Shown: one piece after another, positions 55,482-64,000 of the stretch
How the letters are laid out: the number at the start of each line of letters is the position of its first letter
How positions within the stretch are numbered: position 1 is the stretch's first letter
From: an uncultured Veillonella sp.
GTDB taxonomy: Bacteria > Bacillota > Negativicutes > Veillonellales > Veillonellaceae
Direction: 5' to 3'
NCBI GenBank assembly: GCA_900544365.1
Contig: UQVF01000004.1
Coordinates: 1 to 64,000, forward strand
DNA: 64,000 bases
Notes under the pieces: generated by a model
Database searches by the model: none
Seen by the model: only the letters and a program-made list of their open reading frames with translations
Told to the model about the DNA's origin: nothing
Made by a program: the position numbers and the translations under genes

Positions 55482-56108
55482 TTGATAGATCAAAGGTATA
55501 TAGAACGTAGGAAATTTCCTATATTGGCGATGATACAGGTTGAGAGATATATAGATGATTATTATGGACGGATAGAGGGGATTAAGCTAATAGAAGATCC
55601 TGCAACAGTGATGGATAATCTTCTTATTAAAATTGTGGAAGATAGGCCTAATCAGAAACAATGCGTGTATAGTTTTTATGCTAATCATATAAACATAGCA
55701 AGGGCTGATGCGATGATTCTTCATGAAATGTGTTGGGATAAAGCGACTGATATACATACCTTGCGGAATGATAGTGCATTGAGGAATCATGTACGAAAGG
55801 TAGGTCATGGAGAAGGCGTACCTACCATTACTGACTCTTTTTATAAAATTGATGCGGATAAAATACAAAAGGTTTATGATATAGCTACTATGTTGATTCA
55901 CCAAATGTCGGTAGATGAAAAGCACGAGGAGGCCGAAGTAAAGCGGTTTTATGTAGAAGTATATCAATCTACTAATACTGGATATCTATCGGGTGGGGCT
56001 TGGATTACACATAGTATTTTAGAAAAGATATATAAGGATACAGGTTGGGAAGAAATAAAAGGCAAGGAGCTGCCACTTGATGAACTTATATGTATTCAAT
56101 CAACGTAA
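55482..56108 (+). CDS. protein of unknown function
   Basis: A 208 aa soluble protein, with TTG start at 55482 and GAGGTG 8 nt upstream. No signal, membrane segment or known motif is visible. It is the third gene of the unfamiliar group. The 120 bp gap before it and the lack of a terminator suggest it could be co-transcribed with the previous gene. Confidence 0.6.
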   Translation: MIDQRYIERRKFPILAMIQVERYIDDYYGRIEGIKLIEDPATVMDNLLIKIVEDRPNQKQCVYSFYANHINIARADAMILHEMCWDKATDIHTLRNDSALRNHVRKVGHGEGVPTITDSFYKIDADKIQKVYDIATMLIHQMSVDEKHEEAEVKRFYVEVYQSTNTGYLSGGAWITHSILEKIYKDTGWEEIKGKELPLDELICIQST

Positions 56109-56212
56109 GGTTTTACAGATCACGATTTAGAAACTTACTTGGAAAGAACTTCTTGCCAATATTAGAATAGAATACACGTTTAGAATCTACCCCATCTTTT
56201 AACCCCGTACTC

Positions 56213-56241
56213 TTGTACATTTTCCGTGTTGGGTGTATAAT
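56213..56241 (+). promoter_or_regulatory. promoter of ilvE
   Basis: TTGTAC (56213-56218), 17 bp, TATAAT (56236-56241). The -10 lies in a 15-mer, TTGGGTGTATAATAG, that also occurs before alr. Confidence 0.7.
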
Positions 56242-56354
56242 AGTTTTTATCTAAAATACAAATCAGTAAATATTCATATGATGTGAAGGGCTAGAAGGAT
56301 GGATATACGTATACTTTTACGGCTTTCACAGGTATGGAATAATAGGAGGACAGT

Positions 56355-57374
56355 ATGGCAAAGATTGATATGAACAATTTAGATTTTAGTTATAAAGAAA
56401 CGCCATTCCGTTATGTGTCTAATTTCAAAGATGGTCAATGGGATGAAGGCGGTTTAACGGGTGAGGCGAATATTGTCCTCAATGAATGTGCGGGTGTATT
56501 CCAATATGCGCAAACGATTTTTGAAGGTTTGAAGGCCTATTACACAAAAGATGGTCACATTGTGTGTTTCCGTCCAGATTTAAATGCTGAGCGTATGTAT
56601 GATTCTGCGAAATATCTTGTGATGCAACCATTCCCAACAGATCGCTTTATTGAGGCTGTGAAAGAAGTGGTGAAAGCGAACCAAGAGTTTGTGCCTCCAT
56701 ATAGCACGGGTGGTAGTTTGTATCTTCGTCCATTTTTGATGGGTACTAATAGCGTTATCGGTGTGAAACCGGCAGATGAGTTCCAATTCCGTATTTTTGG
56801 TACTCCTGTAGGGGATTATTTCAAAGGCGGTGTGAAACCTTTAAAAATTCAAATTTCTGATTTTGACCGTGCAGCGCCACATGGCACTGGTCATATTAAA
56901 GCGGGCTTGAACTATGCTATGAGCTTGCATGCCTTAGAAGCAGCTCATGAAGCAGGCTATGCAGAAAATCTATATTTAGACCCACAAACTCGTACAAAAG
57001 TAGAAGAAACTGGGGGGGCGAACTTTATTTTCATCACGAAAGATGGCAAATTAGTAACCCCTAAATCCGATAGTATTCTTCCATCCATCACACGTCGTTC
57101 CTTGATGTATGTGGCTGAACATTATTTGGGCATGACTGTAGAACATCGTGAAGTGTACAGAGAAGAATTGAAAGATTTTGCTGAATGTGGTCTTTGCGGT
57201 ACAGCGGCTGTTATTTCTCCAGTGGGAATGGTACATTCCAAAGAAGAAGATATCTTCTTCCCAAGTGGCATGGATGAAATGGGACCAACATTAACAAAAT
57301 TACGCGAAACATTACTTGGCATTCAACATGGTGAAATCGAAGCACCAGAAGGCTGGATTGTTCGCATCGTATAA
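56355..57374 (+). CDS. ilvE: branched-chain amino acid aminotransferase
   Basis: PLP-dependent class IV aminotransferase of 339 aa, last step of Val, Leu and Ile synthesis. Typical stretches: QTIFEGLKAY near 53, YLRPFLMG near 123, the PLP lysine in HIKAGLNYA near 180, and EETGGANFIFI near 214. Length and pattern match the BCAT type II family. TAGGAGGA precedes the ATG. Single gene with its own promoter and terminator. It uses glutamate, the product of the next gene. Confidence 0.96.
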   Translation: MAKIDMNNLDFSYKETPFRYVSNFKDGQWDEGGLTGEANIVLNECAGVFQYAQTIFEGLKAYYTKDGHIVCFRPDLNAERMYDSAKYLVMQPFPTDRFIEAVKEVVKANQEFVPPYSTGGSLYLRPFLMGTNSVIGVKPADEFQFRIFGTPVGDYFKGGVKPLKIQISDFDRAAPHGTGHIKAGLNYAMSLHALEAAHEAGYAENLYLDPQTRTKVEETGGANFIFITKDGKLVTPKSDSILPSITRRSLMYVAEHYLGMTVEHREVYREELKDFAECGLCGTAAVISPVGMVHSKEEDIFFPSGMDEMGPTLTKLRETLLGIQHGEIEAPEGWIVRIV

Positions 57375-57396
57375 TAGAATACTTTTACAATGACGT

Positions 57397-57434
57397 AAAC
57401 GCACGGTTACCTTAGGGTAGCTGTGCGTTTTTAT
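57397..57434 (+). terminator. terminator after ilvE
   Basis: AAACGCAC pairs with GTGCGTTT, with inner GGTTACC/GGGTAGC pairing, followed by TTTTATAT. Confidence 0.8.
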
Positions 57435-57639
57435 ATATTCCCATATAAGGGTATATGAATGTACTACGAGATGGATCAAATATATCGTCAGGCAGAGTGA
57501 ATAGATTCTAACTAGTATTATGGGAAGAATGACAAGAAATAGGCGTTTAGACTAATGTATACAGTCGGTATTAAGGGAAAGTGGTGATATAAGAGGAATA
57601 ACTTTTCTTAAGAATACATGTATACATGAGTAAAATGTA

Positions 57640-57668
57640 TTGAAATATGTTACAAATTTTGTTAGTAT
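57640..57668 (+). promoter_or_regulatory. promoter of gltB
   Basis: TTGAAA (57640-57645), 17 bp, TAGTAT (57663-57668). The leader to the gltB start would be about 240 nt long. I see no known riboswitch in it, and the rest of the ilvE-gltB gap shows no gene. Confidence 0.6.
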
Positions 57669-57917
57669 AGTGTAAAAGTTCTATATTCTATAGAATAATA
57701 ACTATATTTTATGGTAAGTATGAATAGTAGTTAATGAGTACTACTACGAGGTAAGTTTTTACATAAGAAAGATGTAAAAATAGGTGCCGTACAGTGTATA
57801 AGTTATCTATTATGAAGTAGAGTCCCATTGATACATAGGATAGGAACTTTCAGTATGTGGATACCTAGTGTTAAGTACACTAGTGTAGTGATAGAGAGCC
57901 TACAGGAGGAGCGGGTT

Positions 57918-60900
57918 ATGATGGAAATAAGTACCATTGCAAAACAACATGAGGAGCAGCGCCATTTGGAAGTGAATGGTTTGTATAGTTCCCAGTTTGA
58001 AAAAGATGCGTGCGGCATGGGATTTGTGGTGAATATTAAAGGTAAAAAATCTCACGATATCATCGACGATGGCTTGCGTATTCTTGAGCGTTTAGAGCAC
58101 CGTGGTGGTGCTGGCGCCGATAAGGATACGGGCGATGGAGCAGGTATCTTAGTACAAATTCCACATGACTTTTTCCGCCGTGAGTGCGAAGTGTTAGGTA
58201 TCCATTTACCACCGGCAGGCGACTACGGTGTGGGTATGGTTTTTGCTCACAAGTACGAAACATTACGGAATGAGCAAAAGCGCATTCTAGAAGAGGTGGT
58301 TCGTGAAGAAGGCCAAATCGTATTAGGCTGGCGTGAAGTGCCGGTAGATTCTACGGCAGTTGGTCATGAGGCAGCCTTGATTCGTCCTTGGATGATCCAA
58401 ATCCTCATTGGTAAAGGTCCAGATGTGACAAACCAAGCGGAGTTTGAACGCAAATTATATATGATTCGTAAAATTGCAGAAAAACGTATCGTCCCATTGA
58501 GTAAAGAAATGAGCAGCGATTTTTACATTGCTTCCTTGTCGTCTAAAACCATTGTTTACAAAGGTATGTTGACGCCAGTGCAATTACGAAATTTTTACCT
58601 AGATTTGAACGATTTAGATTTCACTTCTGCCTTAGCGATGGTCCATTCTCGTTTCAGTACGAATACATTCCCAAGCTGGGCACGGGCCCATCCTAACCGG
58701 TATTTAGTACATAATGGAGAAATCAACACCATCCGTGGTAATGTAAACTGGATCAATGCTCGTGAAGGAAAAGCAGAATCTCCATTATTCCCAGATATTA
58801 AAAAAGTATTCCCTGTTGTTGATGATACAGGGTCTGATTCTGCTATGTTCGACAATACTCTTGAGTTCTTACACATGACAGGCCGTAGCTTGCCACATGC
58901 GATTATGATGATGATTCCAGAACCATGGGAACGCAATACGTTGATGAGCCAAGAAAAGCATGATTTCTACGAGTTTAATAGTTTCATGATGGAACCATGG
59001 GATGGTCCAGCAGCTATGGGCTTTACCGATGGTACTGTTATCGGTGGTGTCTTGGACAGAAATGGCTTACGTCCTGCACGTTATTATGTGACTGCTGACG
59101 ATCGCGTGATTATGGCATCTGAAGTAGGCGTAGTGAACGAAGCGGACGATATGATTCGTGCCAAAGGTCGCTTAGAGCCAGGTAAAATGCTATTAATCGA
59201 CACAGAAGAAGGTCGTATCATTTCTGATGAAGAAATCAAGCAACGAGTGGCTACCGAATTGCCGTACCATGAATGGGTAAAAGAGCATGTCATTCACTTG
59301 TCGGAAATTCAACAAGCTACGGAAGATAGCATCCCAGAAGTGGGCGACTTGTTCATGCAACAACAAGTATTCGGCTATACTCAAGAAGATTTGGTGCGTA
59401 TGATTATCCCTATGGCGAAAGATGGTAAAGATCCAGTAGGATCCATGGGTGCCGATGCACCGCTTGCAATCTTGTCCGATAAACCGCAAATGTTGTACTC
59501 CTATTTTAAACAACTATTTGCGCAGGTAACGAATCCACCAATCGATGCCATCCGCGAAGAAATGGTGACATCTACACGAGTGATGCTTGGCAATAGCGGT
59601 AACTTGACGGACCCTAATAAAGTGGGCACCTATGCCGTATCTATGCGAACTCCGATTATGACGAACCAAGAATTGGCAAGTATTAAACAATTGGATTGCC
59701 GTCGTATGAAATCGGTGACCTTATCCATCTTGTTTGACCCTGCCAAAGGTGCGGAAGGCATGAAAGAAGCCTTAGACCGTTTGTGCAAAGATGCAGAGGA
59801 AGCAGCTCGCACTGACCAAAATGTGTTGATTTTGTCTGACCGTGGCGTGGACGAACATCATGCGCCAATCCCTGCGTTATTGGCAGTGGCAGCGGTGCAC
59901 AATCACTTGATTAACACTGTGCTACGCACAGAAATGGGCTTAATCTTAGAATCCGGGGAACCTCGTGAAGTGCATCATTTCTGTACACTCTTAGGCTATG
60001 GTGTAACGGCCATCAATCCATACGTGGCGTTAGCAACGGTTCGTGAGCTACAAGCCACAAACCGCTTGGGTAACCTCACACCAGAGGAAGCAGAAGCCAA
60101 TTACATCAAGGCCTCAGTGTCTGGCATTATGAAAGTCATGTCGAAAATGGGTATTTCCACTGTACGCAGTTACCATGGTGCGCAAATCTTTGAGGCATTG
60201 GGATTGAATACGAACTTTATTAGCACGTACTTCCCTAACACACCGACACGCATTGGCGGTATCGGTTTAGGTGGCGTAGCTCATGAAACATTAGAACGAT
60301 TCCAACGAGCTTTCAAAGAGGATGTGAAAGTCCTAGAACCAGGCGGTTGGTACGGCCCAATGAAAGATGGGGAAGAGCATTTATTCAATCCAGATACGAT
60401 TAAGTTGTTGCAAACATCCTTGATTGAAGGGGATTACAATATCTATAGAGAATACTCCAAAATGATTCGTGAAGATTACCATGTGACTTTACGTAGTTTG
60501 ATGGAATTGAACTTCCCAGTGGGCGGTGGCATTCCTGTGGAAGAAGTAGAACCAGTGGAAGACATTGTGAAACGCTTCAAAGTGGGCGCTATGAGTTATG
60601 GTGCTATCAGTAAAGAGGCGCACGAAGCCATTGCGATTGCTATGAACCGCTTAGGATCTACATCGAACTCTGGAGAAGGTGGCGAAGACACAAGTCGTTT
60701 TGTTCTTGATGCCAATGGAGATAATCGTAATAGTGAGGTCAAACAAATTGCATCCGGTCGTTTTGGGGTGACTACGAATTACTTGGTGCATGCAAAAGAA
60801 TTGCAAATCAAATGTGCGCAAGGGGCGAAACCAGGTGAAGGTGGCCAGTTACCAGGCAAAAAAGTATATCCAGAGATTGCGAAAGCCCGTCACTCCACAC

Positions 60901-62504
60901 CAGGGGTAGAGCTAGTATCCCCTCCACCACATCACGATATTTATTCTATCGAAGACTTGGCAGAGTTGATTTATGACTTGAAATGTGTCAACCCAAGTGC
61001 AGCGATTTCCGTGAAATTGACTTCAGAAGCTGGGGTAGGTACCATTGCCGCAGGGGTAGCGAAAGCAAAAGCAGATAGTATCCTTATCTCCGGCTATGAT
61101 GGTGGTACGGGAGCAGCAGGTCGTACGTCTGTGAAACATGCGGGCGTGCCATGGGAATTGGGGCTTTCAGAAACGCATCAAACCTTGATGTTGAACCGTT
61201 TGCGTGACCGTGTGCAACTGGAAGTAGATAGTAAGCTCATGACTGGCTATGATGTGGCTATCGCAGCCTTGCTAGGGGCAGAATTATTCGGATTTGGTAC
61301 CTTGCCATTAGTGGCAGTAGGTTGTCGCATGGCACGGGTTTGTCATATGAATACATGTCCGTATGGCGTGGCGACACAAGATGAAAAATTGCGTGCTAAA
61401 TTTACAGGTAAACCAGAATATGTGGAAAACTTGATGAAGTTCATTGCCCAAGAATTGCGCGAAATCATGGCTCGTTTAGGTATCCGCAGTGTGCGTGAAT
61501 TAGTAGGCCGTATCGACTTAGTGCGCCAACGTTCCCAAGACGATAATTTCAAGTTGTCTCGTGTGGACTTGAAGCGAATCTTGTTCAAACCATATACAGA
61601 TGCCTCTGTGGGTCATTTGCACAGCATTGACCAAGACCATGAATTGGAACGTACATTGGATATGAAAAAATTACTTCGCATGTGCCGTCCTGCTTTGGAT
61701 GAACAAAAACCAATTCGTGCTAAGTTGGCTATTAGCAATGTGAATCGAGTAGTAGGCACCTTGGTTGGTGGCGAAGTGGTTCGTCGTTACGGTGAAGCGG
61801 GATTGCCAGATAACACCATTAAATTGAACTTCGTTGGTTCTGCCGGTCAAAGTTTTGGTGCTTTTATTCCGAACGGTATGACATTAGAACTGGAAGGGGA
61901 TGCAAATGACTACCTTGGCAAAGGTTTGTCCGGTGGTACGATCATTGCATATCCACCAAAAGCAGCGACCTATGAAGCTCATGAAAATATCTTAATCGGC
62001 AACGTGGCATTCTATGGTGCTACCTCTGGAGCTGCCTATATCAATGGCGTGGCTGGGGAACGATTCTGCGTTCGTAACAGTGGTATTACCGCCGTTGTAG
62101 AAGGTGTGGGTGACCACGGTTGTGAATATATGACAGGTGGTGAGGTCCTTGTTCTTGGCCGTGTAGGTCGTAACTTCGGTGCCGGCATGTCTGGTGGCTA
62201 TGCGTATGTGCTCGACTTAGATGGACGCTACTGCAATACAGGACTTGTGGAACTCCGCAAAACTAGTGAAAATGACCTAGCACGAATCCATGAGTTAGTA
62301 CAACAACATGTATTGCATACGAATTCCAAACAAGGTCGCCATATACTAGAAAACTGGGTATTGTACAAAGATCGCTTTACAAAAATCGTGCCAACCGCTT
62401 ATGAAGAAATGCAACAAAGCATTGCTCACTTCCAAGGCGAAGGTATGGCATTAGAAGAAGCGCAGCTAGCGGCATTTAAAGCGAAATATATGAGTGGAAA
62501 ATAG
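57918..62504 (+). CDS. gltB: glutamate synthase large subunit
   Basis: A 1528 aa enzyme that makes two glutamates from glutamine and 2-oxoglutarate. The N-terminal class II amidotransferase uses Cys32 (DACGMGF), which would become N-terminal after removal of a 31-residue propeptide. The central and FMN-binding synthase domains follow, with GGTGAAGRTS, then the [3Fe-4S] cysteines in CRMARVCHMNTC near 1140, and the C-terminal beta-helix with repeated G-rich turns. The start at 57918 has AGGAGGAG; the frame is open further upstream without a ribosome site. No gltD lies beside it, so the electron-donor subunit is encoded elsewhere or replaced. Confidence 0.96.
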   Translation: MMEISTIAKQHEEQRHLEVNGLYSSQFEKDACGMGFVVNIKGKKSHDIIDDGLRILERLEHRGGAGADKDTGDGAGILVQIPHDFFRRECEVLGIHLPPAGDYGVGMVFAHKYETLRNEQKRILEEVVREEGQIVLGWREVPVDSTAVGHEAALIRPWMIQILIGKGPDVTNQAEFERKLYMIRKIAEKRIVPLSKEMSSDFYIASLSSKTIVYKGMLTPVQLRNFYLDLNDLDFTSALAMVHSRFSTNTFPSWARAHPNRYLVHNGEINTIRGNVNWINAREGKAESPLFPDIKKVFPVVDDTGSDSAMFDNTLEFLHMTGRSLPHAIMMMIPEPWERNTLMSQEKHDFYEFNSFMMEPWDGPAAMGFTDGTVIGGVLDRNGLRPARYYVTADDRVIMASEVGVVNEADDMIRAKGRLEPGKMLLIDTEEGRIISDEEIKQRVATELPYHEWVKEHVIHLSEIQQATEDSIPEVGDLFMQQQVFGYTQEDLVRMIIPMAKDGKDPVGSMGADAPLAILSDKPQMLYSYFKQLFAQVTNPPIDAIREEMVTSTRVMLGNSGNLTDPNKVGTYAVSMRTPIMTNQELASIKQLDCRRMKSVTLSILFDPAKGAEGMKEALDRLCKDAEEAARTDQNVLILSDRGVDEHHAPIPALLAVAAVHNHLINTVLRTEMGLILESGEPREVHHFCTLLGYGVTAINPYVALATVRELQATNRLGNLTPEEAEANYIKASVSGIMKVMSKMGISTVRSYHGAQIFEALGLNTNFISTYFPNTPTRIGGIGLGGVAHETLERFQRAFKEDVKVLEPGGWYGPMKDGEEHLFNPDTIKLLQTSLIEGDYNIYREYSKMIREDYHVTLRSLMELNFPVGGGIPVEEVEPVEDIVKRFKVGAMSYGAISKEAHEAIAIAMNRLGSTSNSGEGGEDTSRFVLDANGDNRNSEVKQIASGRFGVTTNYLVHAKELQIKCAQGAKPGEGGQLPGKKVYPEIAKARHSTPGVELVSPPPHHDIYSIEDLAELIYDLKCVNPSAAISVKLTSEAGVGTIAAGVAKAKADSILISGYDGGTGAAGRTSVKHAGVPWELGLSETHQTLMLNRLRDRVQLEVDSKLMTGYDVAIAALLGAELFGFGTLPLVAVGCRMARVCHMNTCPYGVATQDEKLRAKFTGKPEYVENLMKFIAQELREIMARLGIRSVRELVGRIDLVRQRSQDDNFKLSRVDLKRILFKPYTDASVGHLHSIDQDHELERTLDMKKLLRMCRPALDEQKPIRAKLAISNVNRVVGTLVGGEVVRRYGEAGLPDNTIKLNFVGSAGQSFGAFIPNGMTLELEGDANDYLGKGLSGGTIIAYPPKAATYEAHENILIGNVAFYGATSGAAYINGVAGERFCVRNSGITAVVEGVGDHGCEYMTGGEVLVLGRVGRNFGAGMSGGYAYVLDLDGRYCNTGLVELRKTSENDLARIHELVQQHVLHTNSKQGRHILENWVLYKDRFTKIVPTAYEEMQQSIAHFQGEGMALEEAQLAAFKAKYMSGK

Positions 62505-62564
62505 GATTGTTATTAATAGGTATCTATGGCAGAAATTTGCACTCTAATTGAATAGTAACTAAGA

Positions 62565-62604
62565 AAAGAGGAATGGAACTGATGATTCAGAACCATTCCT
62601 CTTT
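62565..62604 (+). terminator. terminator after gltB
   Basis: A perfect 12 bp stem AAAGAGGAATGG with its complement and a T-run beginning inside the stem. Confidence 0.8.
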
Positions 62605-62803
62605 CGTTGTGGAGTTCATAGGTATATGGTTGTGATAGAATCAGCAAACGGCCCCTTTGTAAATAGAAGTTTTTGATATATATACTCAATATGGTGTGAA
62701 TGTCGATGCCTATCTGAAATTTATATTACATATATAAATATTGATATAACACAGAAAGGTGATTGGTATATATGATAAATATGAAGAAAAGATGAAGAAA
62801 TTA

Positions 62804-62832
62804 TTGACTTTTATTTTCAATATAGATATAGT
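62804..62832 (+). promoter_or_regulatory. promoter of the TonB-dependent receptor
   Basis: TTGACT (62804-62809), 17 bp, TATAGT (62827-62832). It gives a leader of about 170 nt. An iron or cobalamin control site would be expected, but none is evident. Confidence 0.6.
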
Positions 62833-63010
62833 TAACATAAGGATGTTGCAAAGGTTTACAATAGATGAGTAAAAGTGTGTGTAGGTAATAAATTGGTTTC
62901 TTTCACTTGTAATAGTAGTCAAACCTTGCGATGCATCATAATGTAGTATATAGATATGTGTGTGTCTGTATGCGAATAAACTTATTTTTGAAAGACTATG
63001 AGGTGTTAGG

Positions 63011-64000
63011 ATGTATCAAAGAAAGACAGGTAAGCACCTACTATTATACGGTGCTATTATGACATGGATGGGTTTGTTCTATGGCGTAGCAGCGGAGAAT
63101 GCCGTATATGTAGAAGCGGATCGATTAAAAGCAGCTGAGCAGTATGAGACTCAGCATACAACGATTATTACGCAAAAAGACATTGAAGCGAAACAGGCTA
63201 AAAATGTGGAAGATGTGGTTTTCCATGAAACGGGCGTGTCTCGTACAGTGGATGCGATGGGTCGTGTGGGTGTGTCTATTCGTGGTGCCGACCCACGTCA
63301 TACATTAATTTTAATTGATGGACAACCAGCTATCGGTGAGTTTGCTAAATATGCAGGGCAAGGTGATGAATTGATGCGTCTAGGAACGGAAAACTTAGAT
63401 CATATTGAAGTTGTACAAGGGGCAGCTTCCGCGAAGTATGGTTCTGGTGCTATTGGTGGTGTTATCAATGTAGTCACAAAGAAACCGACAAAAACGAGTG
63501 GTCTTCAGTTCAATGTAGAGTCTTTGCGTACTAAAGGTGACAAAGGGCCTATGCCATACTCTAACTTCTTCATGCGTGCTGACACAGGAAAAATTGGTAA
63601 CATTAATATGGCCATTTATGGTAGCAAACGTGATGTGTTAACAGTGTATACAGCAAATCCAAGAAAATCGGTGGAATTAGCCCATGATGACATGACTGTT
63701 TTTAATAAAAACTCTTTGCGCTATTATGGTGAACAATCCAATATCGGTATGAGTACGCATTGGGATGCAAATAAAAATCATAGTGTAGATATTCGTGTGG
63801 ATCAACATACAGAAAATCTACATCGTTTTAATAAAGGGTCTAACTCTTTAATGGCTCCTGAAGTGCAGTTCAAACGAAGCATTAAACGAAATCAATACAG
63901 TATTGGTTGGCATGCGAAAAATCAAGAGAAAATTAATTGGGATGTAGAGGTAAACTACGCTAAATTGAAGGAAAATGATATTACCTTAACGAATACAGTA
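63011..64000 (+). CDS. TonB-dependent outer membrane receptor, 5' part
   Basis: 330 codons are present and the frame is still open at the window edge. The start at 63011 follows AGGTGTTAGG. Residues about 1-27 are a signal peptide ending near GVAAENA. The plug domain follows: TTIITQKDIEAKQAKNVEDV, then VSIRGADPRHTLILIDGQP, and VVQGAASAKYGSGAIGGVIN, the classic plug signature. The barrel begins near 165. Such receptors import siderophores, haem or cobalamin with TonB energy. The substrate cannot be told from this part. Confidence 0.93.
   Translation, partial: MYQRKTGKHLLLYGAIMTWMGLFYGVAAENAVYVEADRLKAAEQYETQHTTIITQKDIEAKQAKNVEDVVFHETGVSRTVDAMGRVGVSIRGADPRHTLILIDGQPAIGEFAKYAGQGDELMRLGTENLDHIEVVQGAASAKYGSGAIGGVINVVTKKPTKTSGLQFNVESLRTKGDKGPMPYSNFFMRADTGKIGNINMAIYGSKRDVLTVYTANPRKSVELAHDDMTVFNKNSLRYYGEQSNIGMSTHWDANKNHSVDIRVDQHTENLHRFNKGSNSLMAPEVQFKRSIKRNQYSIGWHAKNQEKINWDVEVNYAKLKENDITLTNTV

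Larger units (their letters stand above)
62505..63010. other. intergenic region between gltB and the TonB receptor
   Basis: It holds the gltB terminator and a receptor promoter. Otherwise it is A+T-rich, with no gene that I can support on either strand. GCAAAGGTTT (62848) and AAACCTTGC (62922) could pair in the leader. Confidence 0.5.

Noticed and set aside
62710..62922. Minus-strand 70-codon frame before the TonB receptor
   Set aside because: It is antisense to the receptor promoter and leader, is rich in Ile, Tyr and Ser from A+T-rich DNA, and has no ribosome site.
1..64000. tRNA, rRNA, prophage or CRISPR regions
   Set aside because: I looked for cloverleaf-like sequences, conserved rRNA blocks, phage structural genes and regularly spaced repeats and saw none; a dedicated tRNA search was not possible.

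Overview
The window looks like a Veillonella chromosome (Negativicutes: Firmicutes with an outer membrane). The main evidence is a complete sodium-pumping methylmalonyl-CoA decarboxylase cluster in the mmdA-D-E-C-B order described for Veillonella parvula, joined to the rest of the succinate-to-propionate pathway. An O-antigen-ligase-like protein and a TonB-dependent receptor also point to an outer membrane, while T-box control, strong Shine-Dalgarno sites and A+T-rich spacers fit a Firmicute. I cannot assign the species.

Layout. 0-11 kb: a type I restriction-modification island with an M/S-like fusion whose catalytic motif is degenerate, hsdM, hsdS, a Fic protein, a tyrosine recombinase, a half-length hsdS, an oppositely oriented hsdS cassette, and hsdR. 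Four copies of a 15-16 bp sequence in alternating orientation flank the second-TRD cassettes, so this is very probably an inverting, phase-variable specificity system. 11-20 kb: a small membrane protein, a methyltransferase, PepD, an asparaginase, CbiZ and two WYL-type proteins. 19.95-20.77 kb: an unusual array of at least seven tiny ORFs (8-35 codons), most with a clear ribosome binding site. It contains a duplicated promoter-plus-ORF unit and ends in a strong terminator. 20.8-27 kb: yfbR, T-box-valS, folC and an O-antigen-ligase-like gene. 27.6-38.3 kb: CoA transferase, split methylmalonyl-CoA mutase, MeaB, epimerase, mmdADECB (mmdC is frameshifted as given), a small membrane protein and a DASS transporter. 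38.6-44.8 kb: alr, metF, an M20 amidohydrolase, dcuC and a LysR regulator. 45-51 kb: a cobalamin riboswitch followed by a second mutase (mutA, mutB) and a second MeaB. 51-53 kb: a monomeric [FeFe] hydrogenase and then a roughly 285 bp imperfect palindrome. 53.5-56.1 kb: three unrecognised genes. 56-64 kb: ilvE, gltB and the start of a TonB-dependent receptor.

How the genes work together. Succinate is activated by CoA transfer from propionyl-CoA, rearranged by a B12-dependent mutase, epimerised, and decarboxylated by a biotin-dependent membrane pump that stores the energy as a sodium gradient. DASS and DcuC carriers could move the dicarboxylates. CbiZ and the cobalamin riboswitch tie this metabolism to B12 status, and the hydrogenase can dispose of electrons. 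The two features I consider most novel are the micro-ORF array next to the divergent WYL pair, and the hsdS inversion locus with Fic and its own recombinase inside the invertible DNA.
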